A DNA stretch of 19,787 nucleotides from CAZBRS01 sp964494475 (GCA_964494475.1 CAZBRS010000079.1:1-19787); one strand, 5' to 3'. Counted from the first letter of the stretch, positions 6,024 to 16,857 are shown. Notes: a model not told the origin generated them from the letters alone. Program-made: numbers and translations.

Positions 6024-7837
6024 CAGCGCACGACGGGCACTCGAACGCGCGCGGGCACCCCGGCGCGCTCCAGGAAGTCGACCAGCGGCTCGTCGACGCA
6101 GCCCGGCACCAGGCAGTCGTTCTTCGGGGGCGTGACGCCCGCGGGCAGCGGCGCGCCGTAGGTGGCCGCGTTGAAGCTGACGTGGAAGTGGTGGTGGTGG
6201 AAGTAGAACCAGCCCGAGCCCTGGTTGGTCTCTTCGAAGGCCAGGGCCAGGTTGCTGGGGCTGCACGAGGCGGCGCTCAGCCAGCCGTCGGCGCACAGCG
6301 TCTGGAGGGCCGCCACGATCATGGGGCCGGCCTTGCCGTCGCAGCCGATGACGCGCAGCTGGTTCAGCTCGAAGAGGTAGCCCATGAACAGGGCCGTGCG
6401 CCAGGGATCGAGCAGGTGCGGGGTGGCCGTGCAATGGTAGGCCTCGGCGCCGCCCTCGTAGTGGTCGCAGATGGGGCGCAGCTTGTTGTCGGCCGTGTTC
6501 ACCTGGAAGTAGCCGAGGTCGACGTCGACGCCGCCCGTGTGGGTGCCCTCGGGGTGGCCCGGCTCGTTGATCGACGTTCCGGGGATCGCGCCGTTCGCCT
6601 CGCTCATGTCGCCCAGGCCGATGGGCCCGCCGGTGCCGAAGGACCAGTCGGCGGTCTTGCAGGCCACCTTGGCGGCCACGTGCTTCAGGGCCATGACCAC
6701 GTCGCGGCGCAGGAAGCTGCGGTACTGGTTGCTCGTGGTCTCGCCGTTCAGCGGGTAGTCGTCGTAGCCCGTGCCCTGGCGGGGGTCGAAGGTGATGAGC
6801 TCGCTGCAGTAGGCCGTGGTGCCCGTGCACGCGACGGGCGGCAGGCCGGGGCACGAGCTGCCCGGGCCCGGCCCGGGCCCGTTGCCGATGTCGGGCACAC
6901 AGGTGCCGTTCACGCACACGTCGCCGTTGGTGCACGCCGCGTCGGAGGTGCAGGGGGCCTTCTCGCAGAGGCCGCCCACGCACACGTTGCCGGCGCCGCA
7001 CGCAGCGTCGGTGGTGCAGCCCGAGCAGTTCTGCACGCACACCGAGGTGCTGTAGTCGGACGAGGTGTAGAAACAGGTGGCGTTGCCCGCGCAGCCGGCC
7101 CCCGTGTGGCACTGGGTCGGGGCCCCCGCGGGGAGGTCGCCCGCGACCAGGCACCCCAGGTAGCCGTCGCCGGTCACGTCGCTGCACGTGGTGCCGTTCG
7201 GGCACTCGCCGCAGTTCTGCACGCAGGCCGACTGGGTCTTCTCGGTGTTGGTGAACAGGCACACGAAGTTGCCCGCGCAGCCGGCGTCGGAGGTGTGGCA
7301 ACTGGTCGGGTTCGACGCGGGGATGGCCGAGCCGCTCATGCAGAGCAGGTACCCGTCGCCCAGGTCGCTGCACTGCTGGCTGCCGGGGCAGTCGCCCTCG
7401 CCGGGGGGCAGCGTGGTGTCGCCGGGAGGGTTGGTCGTGTCGACCGGCGGGTTGGTGGTGTCATCGGGAGGGTTGGTNNNNNNNNNNNNNNNNNNNNNNN
7501 NNNNNNNNNNNNNNNNNNNNNNNNNNNNNNNNNNNNNNNNNNNNNNNNNNNNNNNNNNNNNNNNNNNNNNNNNNNNNGTGTCGACCGGCGGGTTGGTGGT
7601 GTCATCGGGAGGGTTGGTCGTGTCGACCGGCGGGTTCGTGGTGTCGTCCTGCGGGTCGGTGGGGTCGTCCTTGTTCGCGACGTCGCCGCCCGCCGTGTCG
7701 TTCGTGAACTGCACGTCGTCGCCGGTGGCCGTGTCGCGCCCTCCACGCTCGTCGCCGCTCTCGGCGTCGCAGCCACCAACGAGGAGGAGCACCGCCACGA
7801 GCCCAAGGAGCACGACCGTCCGCCGCGTCGACCGCAT
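6023..7837 (-). CDS. lipoprotein with MepA-type (M74, LAS) metallopeptidase-like domain; interrupted by an assembly gap
   Basis: A 604-codon frame that includes 34 codons of unknown sequence. The signal peptide ends in Leu-Val-Gly-Gly-Cys (Cys23). A Thr-Thr-Asn-Pro-Pro-x-Asp repeat linker follows (about 66-145), broken by the N run. Next come two 60-residue Cys-rich repeats (150-209 and 212-271, both ending CVQNC) and two short CxxDAACxxGxxCVxGxC units (274-313). The C-terminal domain (about 345-600) has HTGGVDVD (433-440) and HHHHFHV (547-553). These match the HxxGxDVD and HxHFHV zinc-site motifs of penicillin-insensitive murein endopeptidase MepA. A periplasmic peptidoglycan peptidase role is therefore likely but unproven. 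The reading frame is the same on both sides of the gap. GGAGCGGAGGG precedes the ATG, and a good promoter match lies at 7872-7899. Confidence 0.82.
   Translation of the reverse strand: MRSTRRTVVLLGLVAVLLLVGGCDAESGDERGGRDTATGDDVQFTNDTAGGDVANKDDPTDPQDDTTNPPVDTTNPPDDTTNPPVDXXXXXXXXXXXXXXXXXXXXXXXXXXXXXXXXXXTNPPDDTTNPPVDTTNPPGDTTLPPGEGDCPGSQQCSDLGDGYLLCMSGSAIPASNPTSCHTSDAGCAGNFVCLFTNTEKTQSACVQNCGECPNGTTCSDVTGDGYLGCLVAGDLPAGAPTQCHTGAGCAGNATCFYTSSDYSTSVCVQNCSGCTTDAACGAGNVCVGGLCEKAPCTSDAACTNGDVCVNGTCVPDIGNGPGPGPGSSCPGLPPVACTGTTAYCSELITFDPRQGTGYDDYPLNGETTSNQYRSFLRRDVVMALKHVAAKVACKTADWSFGTGGPIGLGDMSEANGAIPGTSINEPGHPEGTHTGGVDVDLGYFQVNTADNKLRPICDHYEGGAEAYHCTATPHLLDPWRTALFMGYLFELNQLRVIGCDGKAGPMIVAALQTLCADGWLSAASCSPSNLALAFEETNQGSGWFYFHHHHFHVSFNAATYGAPLPAGVTPPKNDCLVPGCVDEPLVDFLERAGVPARVRVPVVR
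7418..7663 (-). repeat. 21/42-bp coding tandem repeat (TTNPPxD linker) containing the gap
   Basis: On the minus strand each 21-base unit encodes Thr-Thr-Asn-Pro-Pro-x-Asp, with Val and Asp alternating at x, giving a 42-base super-period. Clear units flank the gap at 7418-7477 and 7580-7642, with degenerate copies at the ends. Near-identical copies on both sides suggest recent expansion and explain why the assembly broke here. Confidence 0.9.
7478..7577. other. assembly gap, exactly 100 N
   Basis: An uninterrupted run of 100 Ns lies inside the tandem repeat. A round 100 is a common scaffold placeholder, so the true length is probably different. Judging by the repeat phase on each side, the missing piece should be 1 plus a multiple of 42 bases. 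Confidence 0.97.
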
Positions 7838-7871
7838 GAAACCCTCCGCTCCGCGTGAAGAAAACCGGCGG

Positions 7872-7899
7872 AGTATAGCGGGCGCCGACGGGCCGTCAA
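7872..7899 (-). promoter_or_regulatory. probable sigma-70-like promoter for the M74-like/NlpC-like lipoprotein pair
   Basis: Minus-strand TTGACG (7894-7899) and TATACT (7872-7877) are separated by 16 bases. Each hexamer matches five of six consensus positions. The ATG at 7837 lies 34 bp downstream of the -10. This is the best promoter match in the window. Confidence 0.6.
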
Positions 7900-7916
7900 T
7901 GCTTAGTTGAGCGTCC

Positions 7917-7946
7917 TTGCCCGGGCGCGCCGCTCCATGGTAGCAT
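7917..7946 (+). promoter_or_regulatory. putative promoter for the GMC-multihaem operon
   Basis: Plus-strand TTGCCC (7917-7922), 18 bases, then TAGCAT (7941-7946), 33 bp upstream of the GMC ATG. It diverges from the lipoprotein promoter within the same 142-bp interval. Confidence 0.32.
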
Positions 7947-7979
7947 GCCCCAAAATCCAGGTGCCGGCGGAGACCCCCC

Positions 7980-9419
7980 ATGGACCACGTCGACGCGGCG
8001 ATCGTCGGTTCCGGCTTCGGTGGCGCCATTCCGGCGTTGCGCCTGGCCGAGGCCGGCCGCTCGGTGCGCGTGCTCGAGCAGGGCCCCCGCTTCACGGCGG
8101 CCGACTTCGAGCAGAGCTGGAGCTTCCGCGCCCAGGGGCGCCTGTTCGTCACGTACCAGTCCACCGACTACAAGGTGTTCTTCCGCTACGGGCGCGGCCT
8201 GGGCGGAGGGTCGCTCACCTATGCCGCGGCCATGCTGCGCACGCCGTCGGCCTGCTTCGACTACACCGACGCCTCCGGCTACCGCGTGTGGCCGGGGTCG
8301 GTCACCCGGGCGGCCCTCGACCCGCACTTCGCCGAGGTCGAGCGCAAGATGAGCATCACGCGCGCCACGTGGGCCGACGTGCCCCGCGCCGGCGGCGTGT
8401 TCGCCACCATGCTCGATCGCATGGGGCGCACCTGCGACCGCACCATGTACCCCATCGTCGATTGCCTGCAGTGCGGCTTCTGCATGACGGGCTGCCGCTT
8501 CGGGCGCAAGAAGCACCTGGGCCTCAACTACATCCCCGACGCCGAGGGCCGGGGGGCGGTCTTCGAGACCGGCTGCAAGGTGCACCACCTCGAGGCCGAC
8601 GGCGACGGGTACGTGGTGCACTACCACGACCTGCACCACGTCGAGCGCAGGCTCCGGGCCGATCTCGTGGTCCTGGGCGCCGGTGCCCTCGAGACCCCCG
8701 CCATCCTGCTGCGCTCGAAGGCCGGGCTCGGCGAATTGCACCCCCAGGTTGGCAAGAACCTCAACAACAACGGCGACGTGGCGCTCATGTTCGAGCTGCC
8801 CGACACGCTGCCCACGGCCCACTCCCACATGGGGCGCAACAACGCCGGGGTCATCACCTACGCGTTCTGGGACGAGCACCGCGTGACCATCCACGCGGGC
8901 GCGGGGCCACCCGCGCTCTTCGCCGCCCTCGACGTCGTGCGCGACGATGGGCAGGAGCCCTCGGTGCCGCTGGGGCTCGGGTTCAAGCACTGGCTGAAGG
9001 CGCGCTACCCGGACCGCGTGCTCTCCACGCTGGCCATCGGGCTGGTCGACGGCGAGGGCGAGGTCACGGTCGGCAACGACGACCTCTTGCGCTTCACGCT
9101 GCCCCTGACCGAGCGCCTGAGGGCCTACCTCGAGCGCGTGGGCGGCGTCGGGCGCCAGATCGCCGAGGCCAACGGCGCCCACCTGCTGCGTACGGCCGGC
9201 GACTCGTTCGAGCACGGCGACGCGCACCCGCTCGGCACCTGCCGCATGGGCGACGACGCCGACCGGGCCCCCTGTACGCCCAACGGAGAGCTCAGGGGCC
9301 ACCCGGGCCTGTTCTGCGCCGACGGCTCGTCCATCCCGGGGGGCACGGGCGTGAACCCCGCCCACACCATCGCGGCCAACGCCGAGCGCATCGCGGCGTG
9401 GATCGTGGCGAACCGTTGA
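7980..9419 (+). CDS. GMC-family FAD oxidoreductase with a CxxCxxCxxxC motif (dehydrogenase catalytic subunit)
   Basis: A 479-residue GMC flavoprotein. GSGFGGAIPALRLAEAG (10-26) is the FAD-binding beta-alpha-beta loop. GRGLGGGSL (71-79) is the second GMC signature. VVLGAGALETPAILLRS (230-246) is the third. HPLGTCRMG (416-424) and GTGVNPAHT (455-463) carry the His and Asn of the cholesterol-oxidase-type active site. Cys162, 165, 168 and 172 form CLQCGFCMTGC, with spacing able to hold an Fe-S cluster. There is no signal peptide. Together with a Tat-signal partner and a haem protein downstream, this matches the plan of FAD-dependent glucose, gluconate or sorbitol dehydrogenases, whose catalytic subunit is co-exported with the small subunit. 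The substrate, probably an alcohol or sugar, is unknown. The ATG follows GGCGGAG. Confidence 0.85.
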   Translation: MDHVDAAIVGSGFGGAIPALRLAEAGRSVRVLEQGPRFTAADFEQSWSFRAQGRLFVTYQSTDYKVFFRYGRGLGGGSLTYAAAMLRTPSACFDYTDASGYRVWPGSVTRAALDPHFAEVERKMSITRATWADVPRAGGVFATMLDRMGRTCDRTMYPIVDCLQCGFCMTGCRFGRKKHLGLNYIPDAEGRGAVFETGCKVHHLEADGDGYVVHYHDLHHVERRLRADLVVLGAGALETPAILLRSKAGLGELHPQVGKNLNNNGDVALMFELPDTLPTAHSHMGRNNAGVITYAFWDEHRVTIHAGAGPPALFAALDVVRDDGQEPSVPLGLGFKHWLKARYPDRVLSTLAIGLVDGEGEVTVGNDDLLRFTLPLTERLRAYLERVGGVGRQIAEANGAHLLRTAGDSFEHGDAHPLGTCRMGDDADRAPCTPNGELRGHPGLFCADGSSIPGGTGVNPAHTIAANAERIAAWIVANR

Positions 9420-9430
9420 GGAGGCGACGC

Positions 9431-10039
9431 ATGACGTCCTCATCCGACCTGGATCGTCGGCGCTTCCTCCGCGAGGCGGGGGGGTGGGCGCTCGGGTTGC
9501 TGGTGGGCAGCGCCGTCCCGGTCCCCTCGCTGCTGGCCGCCGACGGCACCGGGCGCGTGTACCCGCGCGTGCCGGTCCCGGGCGCCTGCGTGCAGCCGGG
9601 CACCGACCTCGAGCGCACGCTGGCGGCCCTGCTCGACACGGTGGTGCCGGGGCCCTCGGGCGACCCCGACGGCGCCCCGGGCGCCCTCGAGGCCTGCGCG
9701 CTGAACCTGCTGCTGGACGACGCCTACCCCTTCCGCGGCTACGCGCCCATGATCGCCACGCTGATGGACCAGACGGCCAAGCAGGCCCACGGCGCCACCT
9801 TCGTCGAGCTCGGCTACGAGCAGCGCCTCGACGTGCTGGTTCGGGCCGAGGACAAGCTGCCCCTCCTGCGCCTGGCGTACCGCGCCATCCGCTCGGCGTT
9901 CTACGGGGGCGCGTACAACGGCGAGGGGCTCGACTACCTGGGCTACCCGGGCCCCAACCTCGGCTACCGGCACCTGCCCGAGTGCTCGTTCCGGCGGCCG
10001 ATGTGCGCCGAGGCCAGCGACACCGGGTGGCTGCCATGA
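9431..10039 (+). CDS. Tat-signal small subunit, gluconate 2-dehydrogenase subunit 3-like
   Basis: A 202-residue protein. DRRRFLRE followed by a hydrophobic stretch and Ala-rich cleavage region is a twin-arginine signal peptide. The mature part (about 55-180) is helical, starting ERTLAALLDTVVPG and ending with a GGAYNGEGLDYLGYPGP segment, as in the small subunit family of gluconate 2-dehydrogenase and FAD-glucose dehydrogenase. In that family the subunit aids folding and carries the flavoprotein through Tat as a hitchhiker. It starts 11 bp after the GMC stop with GAGGAGG as ribosome site, and its stop overlaps the cytochrome start as ATGA. Family assignment is by pattern, not by search. Confidence 0.78.
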   Translation: MTSSSDLDRRRFLREAGGWALGLLVGSAVPVPSLLAADGTGRVYPRVPVPGACVQPGTDLERTLAALLDTVVPGPSGDPDGAPGALEACALNLLLDDAYPFRGYAPMIATLMDQTAKQAHGATFVELGYEQRLDVLVRAEDKLPLLRLAYRAIRSAFYGGAYNGEGLDYLGYPGPNLGYRHLPECSFRRPMCAEASDTGWLP

Positions 10040-11028
10040 CGCGCCTCGTGACGCGTTCCAGGCGGTTCGTGGGGCTGGCGTTCGTCGCCGGGGCGCTGGT
10101 GGTCTCGTGCGGGGCAGGGCAGGGCGGTGCCGACGGCGGCGGGCCTGACGCGCTCCATGACGCGCTCGAGGTGTCCGACGACGCCCGGTCGGAGGCCGAC
10201 GACGCGTTCGAGCTCGCGCCGCTGCCCCCGCTCGTGCGCGAGTGCGGCGCCTGCCACGACCTCGACGACCTGGCGCTCCCGGTGGTGGCCGCCGGCCTCG
10301 AGCCCGGTCTGTGGTTGGAGACGGCCGGCGTGGGGCTCGTTCGCGACGACCCGGTCATCCCCGTGCCCGGGGTGCGCCTGGTCGACCCGTGGCCCGGTCG
10401 CGGCCACCACGCGGCCGCGGAGACCGAAGGCTGCGGCGCCTGCCACCCGGTCGACCTGCAGGGGGCGGGCCACGACCTGCTCACCTACCCGGTGCCGGGC
10501 GCGGCCTTCTCGGGGGGCGCCTCCTGCGCCGGCTCGTGTCACTCCTGGCTGACCGACGAGGCGCTGCGCGTGGGCTTCGGATCGGGCGCGCCGGTTTTCT
10601 ACGAGCCCACGGGCTCGCTCCGCCCCGACGTGCTGCTGGCCGAGGTGCCCACGGCCCACGCCACCCTCTGGCGCGAGGGGGCCCGCGCCGAGGGCCTGCG
10701 GCTCGCGGTGGTTCGACCGGGCTGCGGAGGTTGCCACAACGCCCGCTCCGAGGCCCACGGAGCGCTCCTCACCTGCCTCGACTGCCACACCCTCGGGGGC
10801 CCCGAAGGGGCGCTCCACGAGGCGCACGTCGCCGCCATCGACGCCGGGCAGGAGCAGGCCGACCCCGACGGCGCCGCCGCCGGCGTCAGCGCGTGCGGCT
10901 ACTGCCACGACGCCGACGACGGCGTGCCGCTCGAGCGCTGGCGGCGCGGCTGTCACGGCTGCCACCTCTCCGGGCACCAGCCCCGGGACGCCACGGGCCG
11001 TCCCCACTTCTGGCCTCAGCTCCGGTAA
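10036..11028 (+). CDS. multihaem c-type cytochrome lipoprotein
   Basis: A 330-residue protein with a lipoprotein signal (Leu-Val-Val-Ser-Cys, Cys25) and an Asp/Ala-rich linker. Six CXXCH haem-attachment motifs begin at Cys70, 133, 230, 247, 287 and 306, and one CX3CH motif runs from Cys164 to His169. It should bind six or seven c-type haems outside the cytoplasmic membrane. Extra histidines (for example 124, 125 and 146) could be distal ligands. The ATG overlaps the stop of the Tat-signal gene by 4 bp, so it is the likely electron-exit subunit of the GMC dehydrogenase. Known FAD-dehydrogenase complexes of this plan use a membrane-anchored cytochrome with, as I recall, about three haems, so this one is larger and lipid-anchored. 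Whether it sits on the inner or outer membrane cannot be told. Confidence 0.9.
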   Translation: MTRLVTRSRRFVGLAFVAGALVVSCGAGQGGADGGGPDALHDALEVSDDARSEADDAFELAPLPPLVRECGACHDLDDLALPVVAAGLEPGLWLETAGVGLVRDDPVIPVPGVRLVDPWPGRGHHAAAETEGCGACHPVDLQGAGHDLLTYPVPGAAFSGGASCAGSCHSWLTDEALRVGFGSGAPVFYEPTGSLRPDVLLAEVPTAHATLWREGARAEGLRLAVVRPGCGGCHNARSEAHGALLTCLDCHTLGGPEGALHEAHVAAIDAGQEQADPDGAAAGVSACGYCHDADDGVPLERWRRGCHGCHLSGHQPRDATGRPHFWPQLR

Positions 11029-11038
11029 CCAGCATTCC

Positions 11039-12111
11039 CTACGCGAAGTAGCGCTGAAACGCCTCGGGCAGCGCGCGCGGGTCGACGCCCGCGAGCTCGG
11101 CCCCGTGGTCCAGCGAGTCGTGGGTGTTCCAGAAGAGCGCGGTCTTCCCGTTCAGGCGCCCGCTCCGGGCGTCGGCCACCAGGGCGGCCAGGGCCTTGCC
11201 CGTGTAGGTGCCTTCGAGGGAGAGGCCCAGGCGCCTGCGAGCCAGGTCGACCGCCTCGTCGGCCGCGGGGGTGGCCACGCCGTAGCCTTCGCCGTACTGG
11301 TCGTGGCAGAACTCGAAGTGATCCGTGGGAAAGTGCAGCACGGGCACCGAGGGGTCGGTCACCGTCAGCAGGGCGTTGGTCGCGTGGAACAGCTGGCGGC
11401 AGCGCTCGTCCGAGGCGAACGAGCGCGCCGTCACGCGCACCGCCTTGACCAGGGTACGCCGCCCGGCGAGCGCCAGGCCCAGGGCCAGCCCCACGGCCGT
11501 GCCCAGCGTGCCGGCCGCCACGTAGAGCACGTCGGGCTCGGGCAGCGCGCCCTCGGCGATCTGCCGGTCGAGCTCGAGGGCGGCGTTCACGAAGCCGAGC
11601 GTGCCGCGCGGCGACGAGCCCCCCGGCGGAATGACGAAGGGCCGTCGACCCGTGCGCGCGAAGCGCCGCGCGCTCTCGGCCAGGGCCACCCAGCTCGCGT
11701 CGCGCTGGTGGGCGCAGGGCACGATCGTGGCACCCGCGGCGACCTGCAGCAACAGGTTGCGACGCACCACGGGCGAGTCGGGCTGCGGCACGAGCACGAC
11801 CACCCGCCCCAGCCCGAGCTGGCGCGCGTACAGCGACGTGGCCACGGCGTGGTTCGAGCCCGCGGCCCCGAACGTGAGCACCTCGCGCGCGCCCCGTTCG
11901 AGCGCGGCGGCCAGCAGCAGCTCGAGCTTGCGCACCTTGTTGCCCCCGTAGAGGGGACCGCTTCGGTCGTCGCGCTTCAGCCACAGGCCGGCCAGTCCCC
12001 ACTCGCGGGCCAGCTCCGGCGCCGGGTCGACGGGCGTGGGCAGGTGGGCGAGGGGGGCCACGGCGAGCCTCGCCGCCAGCCCCGGGTAGGCCTCGAGCAA
12101 GGGCCGGTCGA

Positions 12112-12115
<4 letters not shown>
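11039..12115 (-). CDS. PLP-dependent D-cysteine desulfhydrase/ACC deaminase-family enzyme
   Basis: A 358-residue fold-type II pyridoxal-phosphate enzyme. LWLKRDDRSG (45-53) and YGGNKVRKLE (56-65) place the Schiff-base lysine at Lys60. AAGSNHA (84-90) is the loop next to the cofactor ring, and the Gly-rich GTLGTAVGL near residues 199-207 should hold the phosphate. This is the ACC deaminase/D-cysteine desulfhydrase branch; the substrate could be D-cysteine, another D-amino acid or an ACC-like compound. No signal peptide, so cytoplasmic. Its ATG overlaps the stop of the histidine kinase as ATGA, so both are on one transcript. It converges with the cytochrome gene, leaving only 10 bp between the stops. 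Confidence 0.87.
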
Positions 12116-15237
<3,122 letters not shown>

Positions 15238-15326
15238 GTTCCGCCCAAGGGGCCGCGGGCGTCAAGTGCCGATCGCGACGGGGGCTCGACGCCCTCGACG
15301 TGGCTCGGGCCGGGGGGGCAGGCTCG

Positions 15327-16682
15327 TCACGACGCGAACGAGTCGTCCTCGACGCGGTTGTAGAAGCGGGTCTTCTCGCCCTCGAAGCCGAGCTTGGCCG
15401 TGCCCGTGGCGCCGTTGCGGTGCTTGGCCACGATGATCTCGGCCACGCCCTTCTCCTTGGTGTTCTCGTCGTAGATCTCGTCGCGGTAGATGAAGAGCAC
15501 GATGTCGGCGTCCTGCTCGATGGCGCCGGATTCGCGCAGGTCGGAGAGCATGGGCCGGCGGTCCTTGCGGGACTCGAGGCTGCGGTTCAGCTGCGACAAG
15601 GCGATGACGGGGATCTCGAGCTCCTTGGCCAGCGCCTTCAGGGAGCGGGAGATCTCGGAGATCTCCTGCTCGCGGCTGTTGGTCTGCGCCGAGCCGCGCA
15701 TGAGCTGCAGGTAGTCGACCATGATGAGCTCGAGGCCGTACTCCGACGCCAGGCGCCGCGAGCGGCTCATGAGCCCGTTGACGGTGAGCGCGGGCGTGTC
15801 GTCGATGTAGATGGGCAGGTTGCGCATGGCGCCGGCCCGGGCCACCACCTCGGAGAGCTCGTCGGCCTGCAGCCGGCCGCGCATGATCTTGAACAGGTCG
15901 ACCCCGGACTCGACGGCCAGCAGGCGCATGGCCAACTGCTCCTTGGGCATCTCGAGGCTGAAGAAGGCCGCCTTGTGCCCGCGGTTGCCCGCCTCGAGCA
16001 GGAAGTTGAGCGCCAGGCTGGTCTTGCCCATGGCGGGGCGGGCCGCCAGGATGAGCAGGTCGGACTTCTGGAAGCCGAAGAGCATGTCGTCGAGGTCGTA
16101 GAAGCCCGAAGGCACGCCCGTGAACTCGCGTCGGTTCTCGGTCAGGTCCGAGACCTTGTTGACGACCTTCTGCAGGATGGTGTCGAGGGGCTCGGCGCCC
16201 TTGCGCGAGCTCTTGTGCACGGTCTCGAAGAGCAGGCGCTCGGCCTCCTCGGCGTACTCGTAGGGCGCCAGGCCGGGCTTGTAGCCCTCCTCGCTCATCC
16301 AGGTGCCCACGCCGATGAGCTTGCGGGTCAGCGATTTCTCTTTCAGCTTGCGAACGTAGCCCTCGGTCGCGAACTCCGAGGCCTCCCAGCCCTGGATCTC
16401 GGCGAGCGCCGTCACGCCCCCGGCGCGGTCGAGCAGGCCCTCGCTCTTCAGGCGATCGGCCGCCAGCATCACGTCGACGGGCTCGTTGGCGTCGGCCATC
16501 TTCTTGAGCGCGCCGAAGATCACGCGGTGGGCGTCGACGCTGAAGTCGTCTTCGTCGAGGGCCTCGGCGCACACGGCGCGGGCCGACGGATATTGCAGCA
16601 TGAGGCTGAGCGCCGAGCGCTCGACCTCGGGGGCGGTGGGCGACACCGTCTTCGACACGCGGCCGCGGCGTTCGTCTGCCAC
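15327..16682 (-). CDS. dnaB: replicative DNA helicase DnaB
   Basis: A 451-residue RecA-fold hexameric helicase that unwinds DNA at the replication fork. The N-terminal domain (about 15-120) opens with PTAPEVERSALSLML. The linker leads to GVPSGFYDLDDML (189-201), Walker A AARPAMGKTS (213-222, Lys220), the VDYLQLM Walker B strand, the SREQEI...LKALAKEL helix, SQLNRSLE and SDLRESGAIEQDAD, and a final YRDEIY/AKHRNG segment. Length is typical and there is no intein. The start is a GTG at 16682, supported by GGAGG five bases upstream; no ATG gives a full-length N-terminus. A good promoter match lies at 16706-16735. Divergent from the rimI-pyrKD operon. Confidence 0.97.
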   Translation of the reverse strand: MADERRGRVSKTVSPTAPEVERSALSLMLQYPSARAVCAEALDEDDFSVDAHRVIFGALKKMADANEPVDVMLAADRLKSEGLLDRAGGVTALAEIQGWEASEFATEGYVRKLKEKSLTRKLIGVGTWMSEEGYKPGLAPYEYAEEAERLLFETVHKSSRKGAEPLDTILQKVVNKVSDLTENRREFTGVPSGFYDLDDMLFGFQKSDLLILAARPAMGKTSLALNFLLEAGNRGHKAAFFSLEMPKEQLAMRLLAVESGVDLFKIMRGRLQADELSEVVARAGAMRNLPIYIDDTPALTVNGLMSRSRRLASEYGLELIMVDYLQLMRGSAQTNSREQEISEISRSLKALAKELEIPVIALSQLNRSLESRKDRRPMLSDLRESGAIEQDADIVLFIYRDEIYDENTKEKGVAEIIVAKHRNGATGTAKLGFEGEKTRFYNRVEDDSFAS

Positions 16683-16705
16683 AGGGACCTCCGGGAAGGG
16701 CGCTC

Positions 16706-16735
16706 ATTCTACGGGATCCCGGACCGGCCGTTCAA
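16706..16735 (-). promoter_or_regulatory. dnaB: probable dnaB promoter
   Basis: Minus-strand TTGAAC (16730-16735), 18 bases, and TAGAAT (16706-16711), with the GTG start 23 bp downstream of the -10. The spacer next to the -10 holds the palindrome CGGGATCCCG (16712-16721), and the inverted repeat at 16736-16750 abuts the -35. Confidence 0.5.
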
Positions 16736-16750
16736 GGGGCGCGACGCCCC
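16736..16750. repeat. inverted repeat upstream of the dnaB -35
   Basis: GGGGCG-CGA-CGCCCC has perfect 6-bp arms around three bases. It directly abuts the putative dnaB -35 hexamer, so it could be a regulator site, but it has no T-tract and may be a chance GC palindrome. Confidence 0.35.
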
Positions 16751-16805
16751 GAAGGAGGAGGGGTCGTCGAACGGCGCGCGGGGCTTCACGATCTTGGTTC
16801 GCGCG

Positions 16806-16834
16806 TTGCCGCGGCGCGAGTGTTCCGCTACCCT
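16806..16834 (+). promoter_or_regulatory. putative promoter for the amidotransferase-like/rimI/pyrKD operon
   Basis: Plus-strand TTGCCG (16806-16811), 17 bases, TACCCT (16829-16834), 23 bp before the ATG. GTTCCGCTAC before the final CT resembles the block upstream of the GH4 gene. Confidence 0.38.
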
Positions 16835-16857
16835 GAAGGCGCACGACGGAGGCCAGA

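Noticed and set aside
4047..6161. Long plus-strand open frame across the two lipoprotein genes
   Set aside because: Spans unrelated genes on the other strand and carries no recognisable motif; another codon-bias shadow.
7418..7663. CRISPR array suggested by regular repeats
   Set aside because: The repeat has no unique spacers; it is a coding tandem repeat in frame with a lipoprotein gene.
7896..10484. Long minus-strand open frame opposite the GMC-multihaem operon
   Set aside because: The plus strand has FAD, Tat and haem motifs with consistent starts and overlaps; the minus frame is repetitive Arg/Pro/Gly text.
15238..15326. Promoter for the histidine kinase
   Set aside because: The only TTGACG on the minus strand lies too close to the ATG to leave room for a -10, and no other convincing pair is present.
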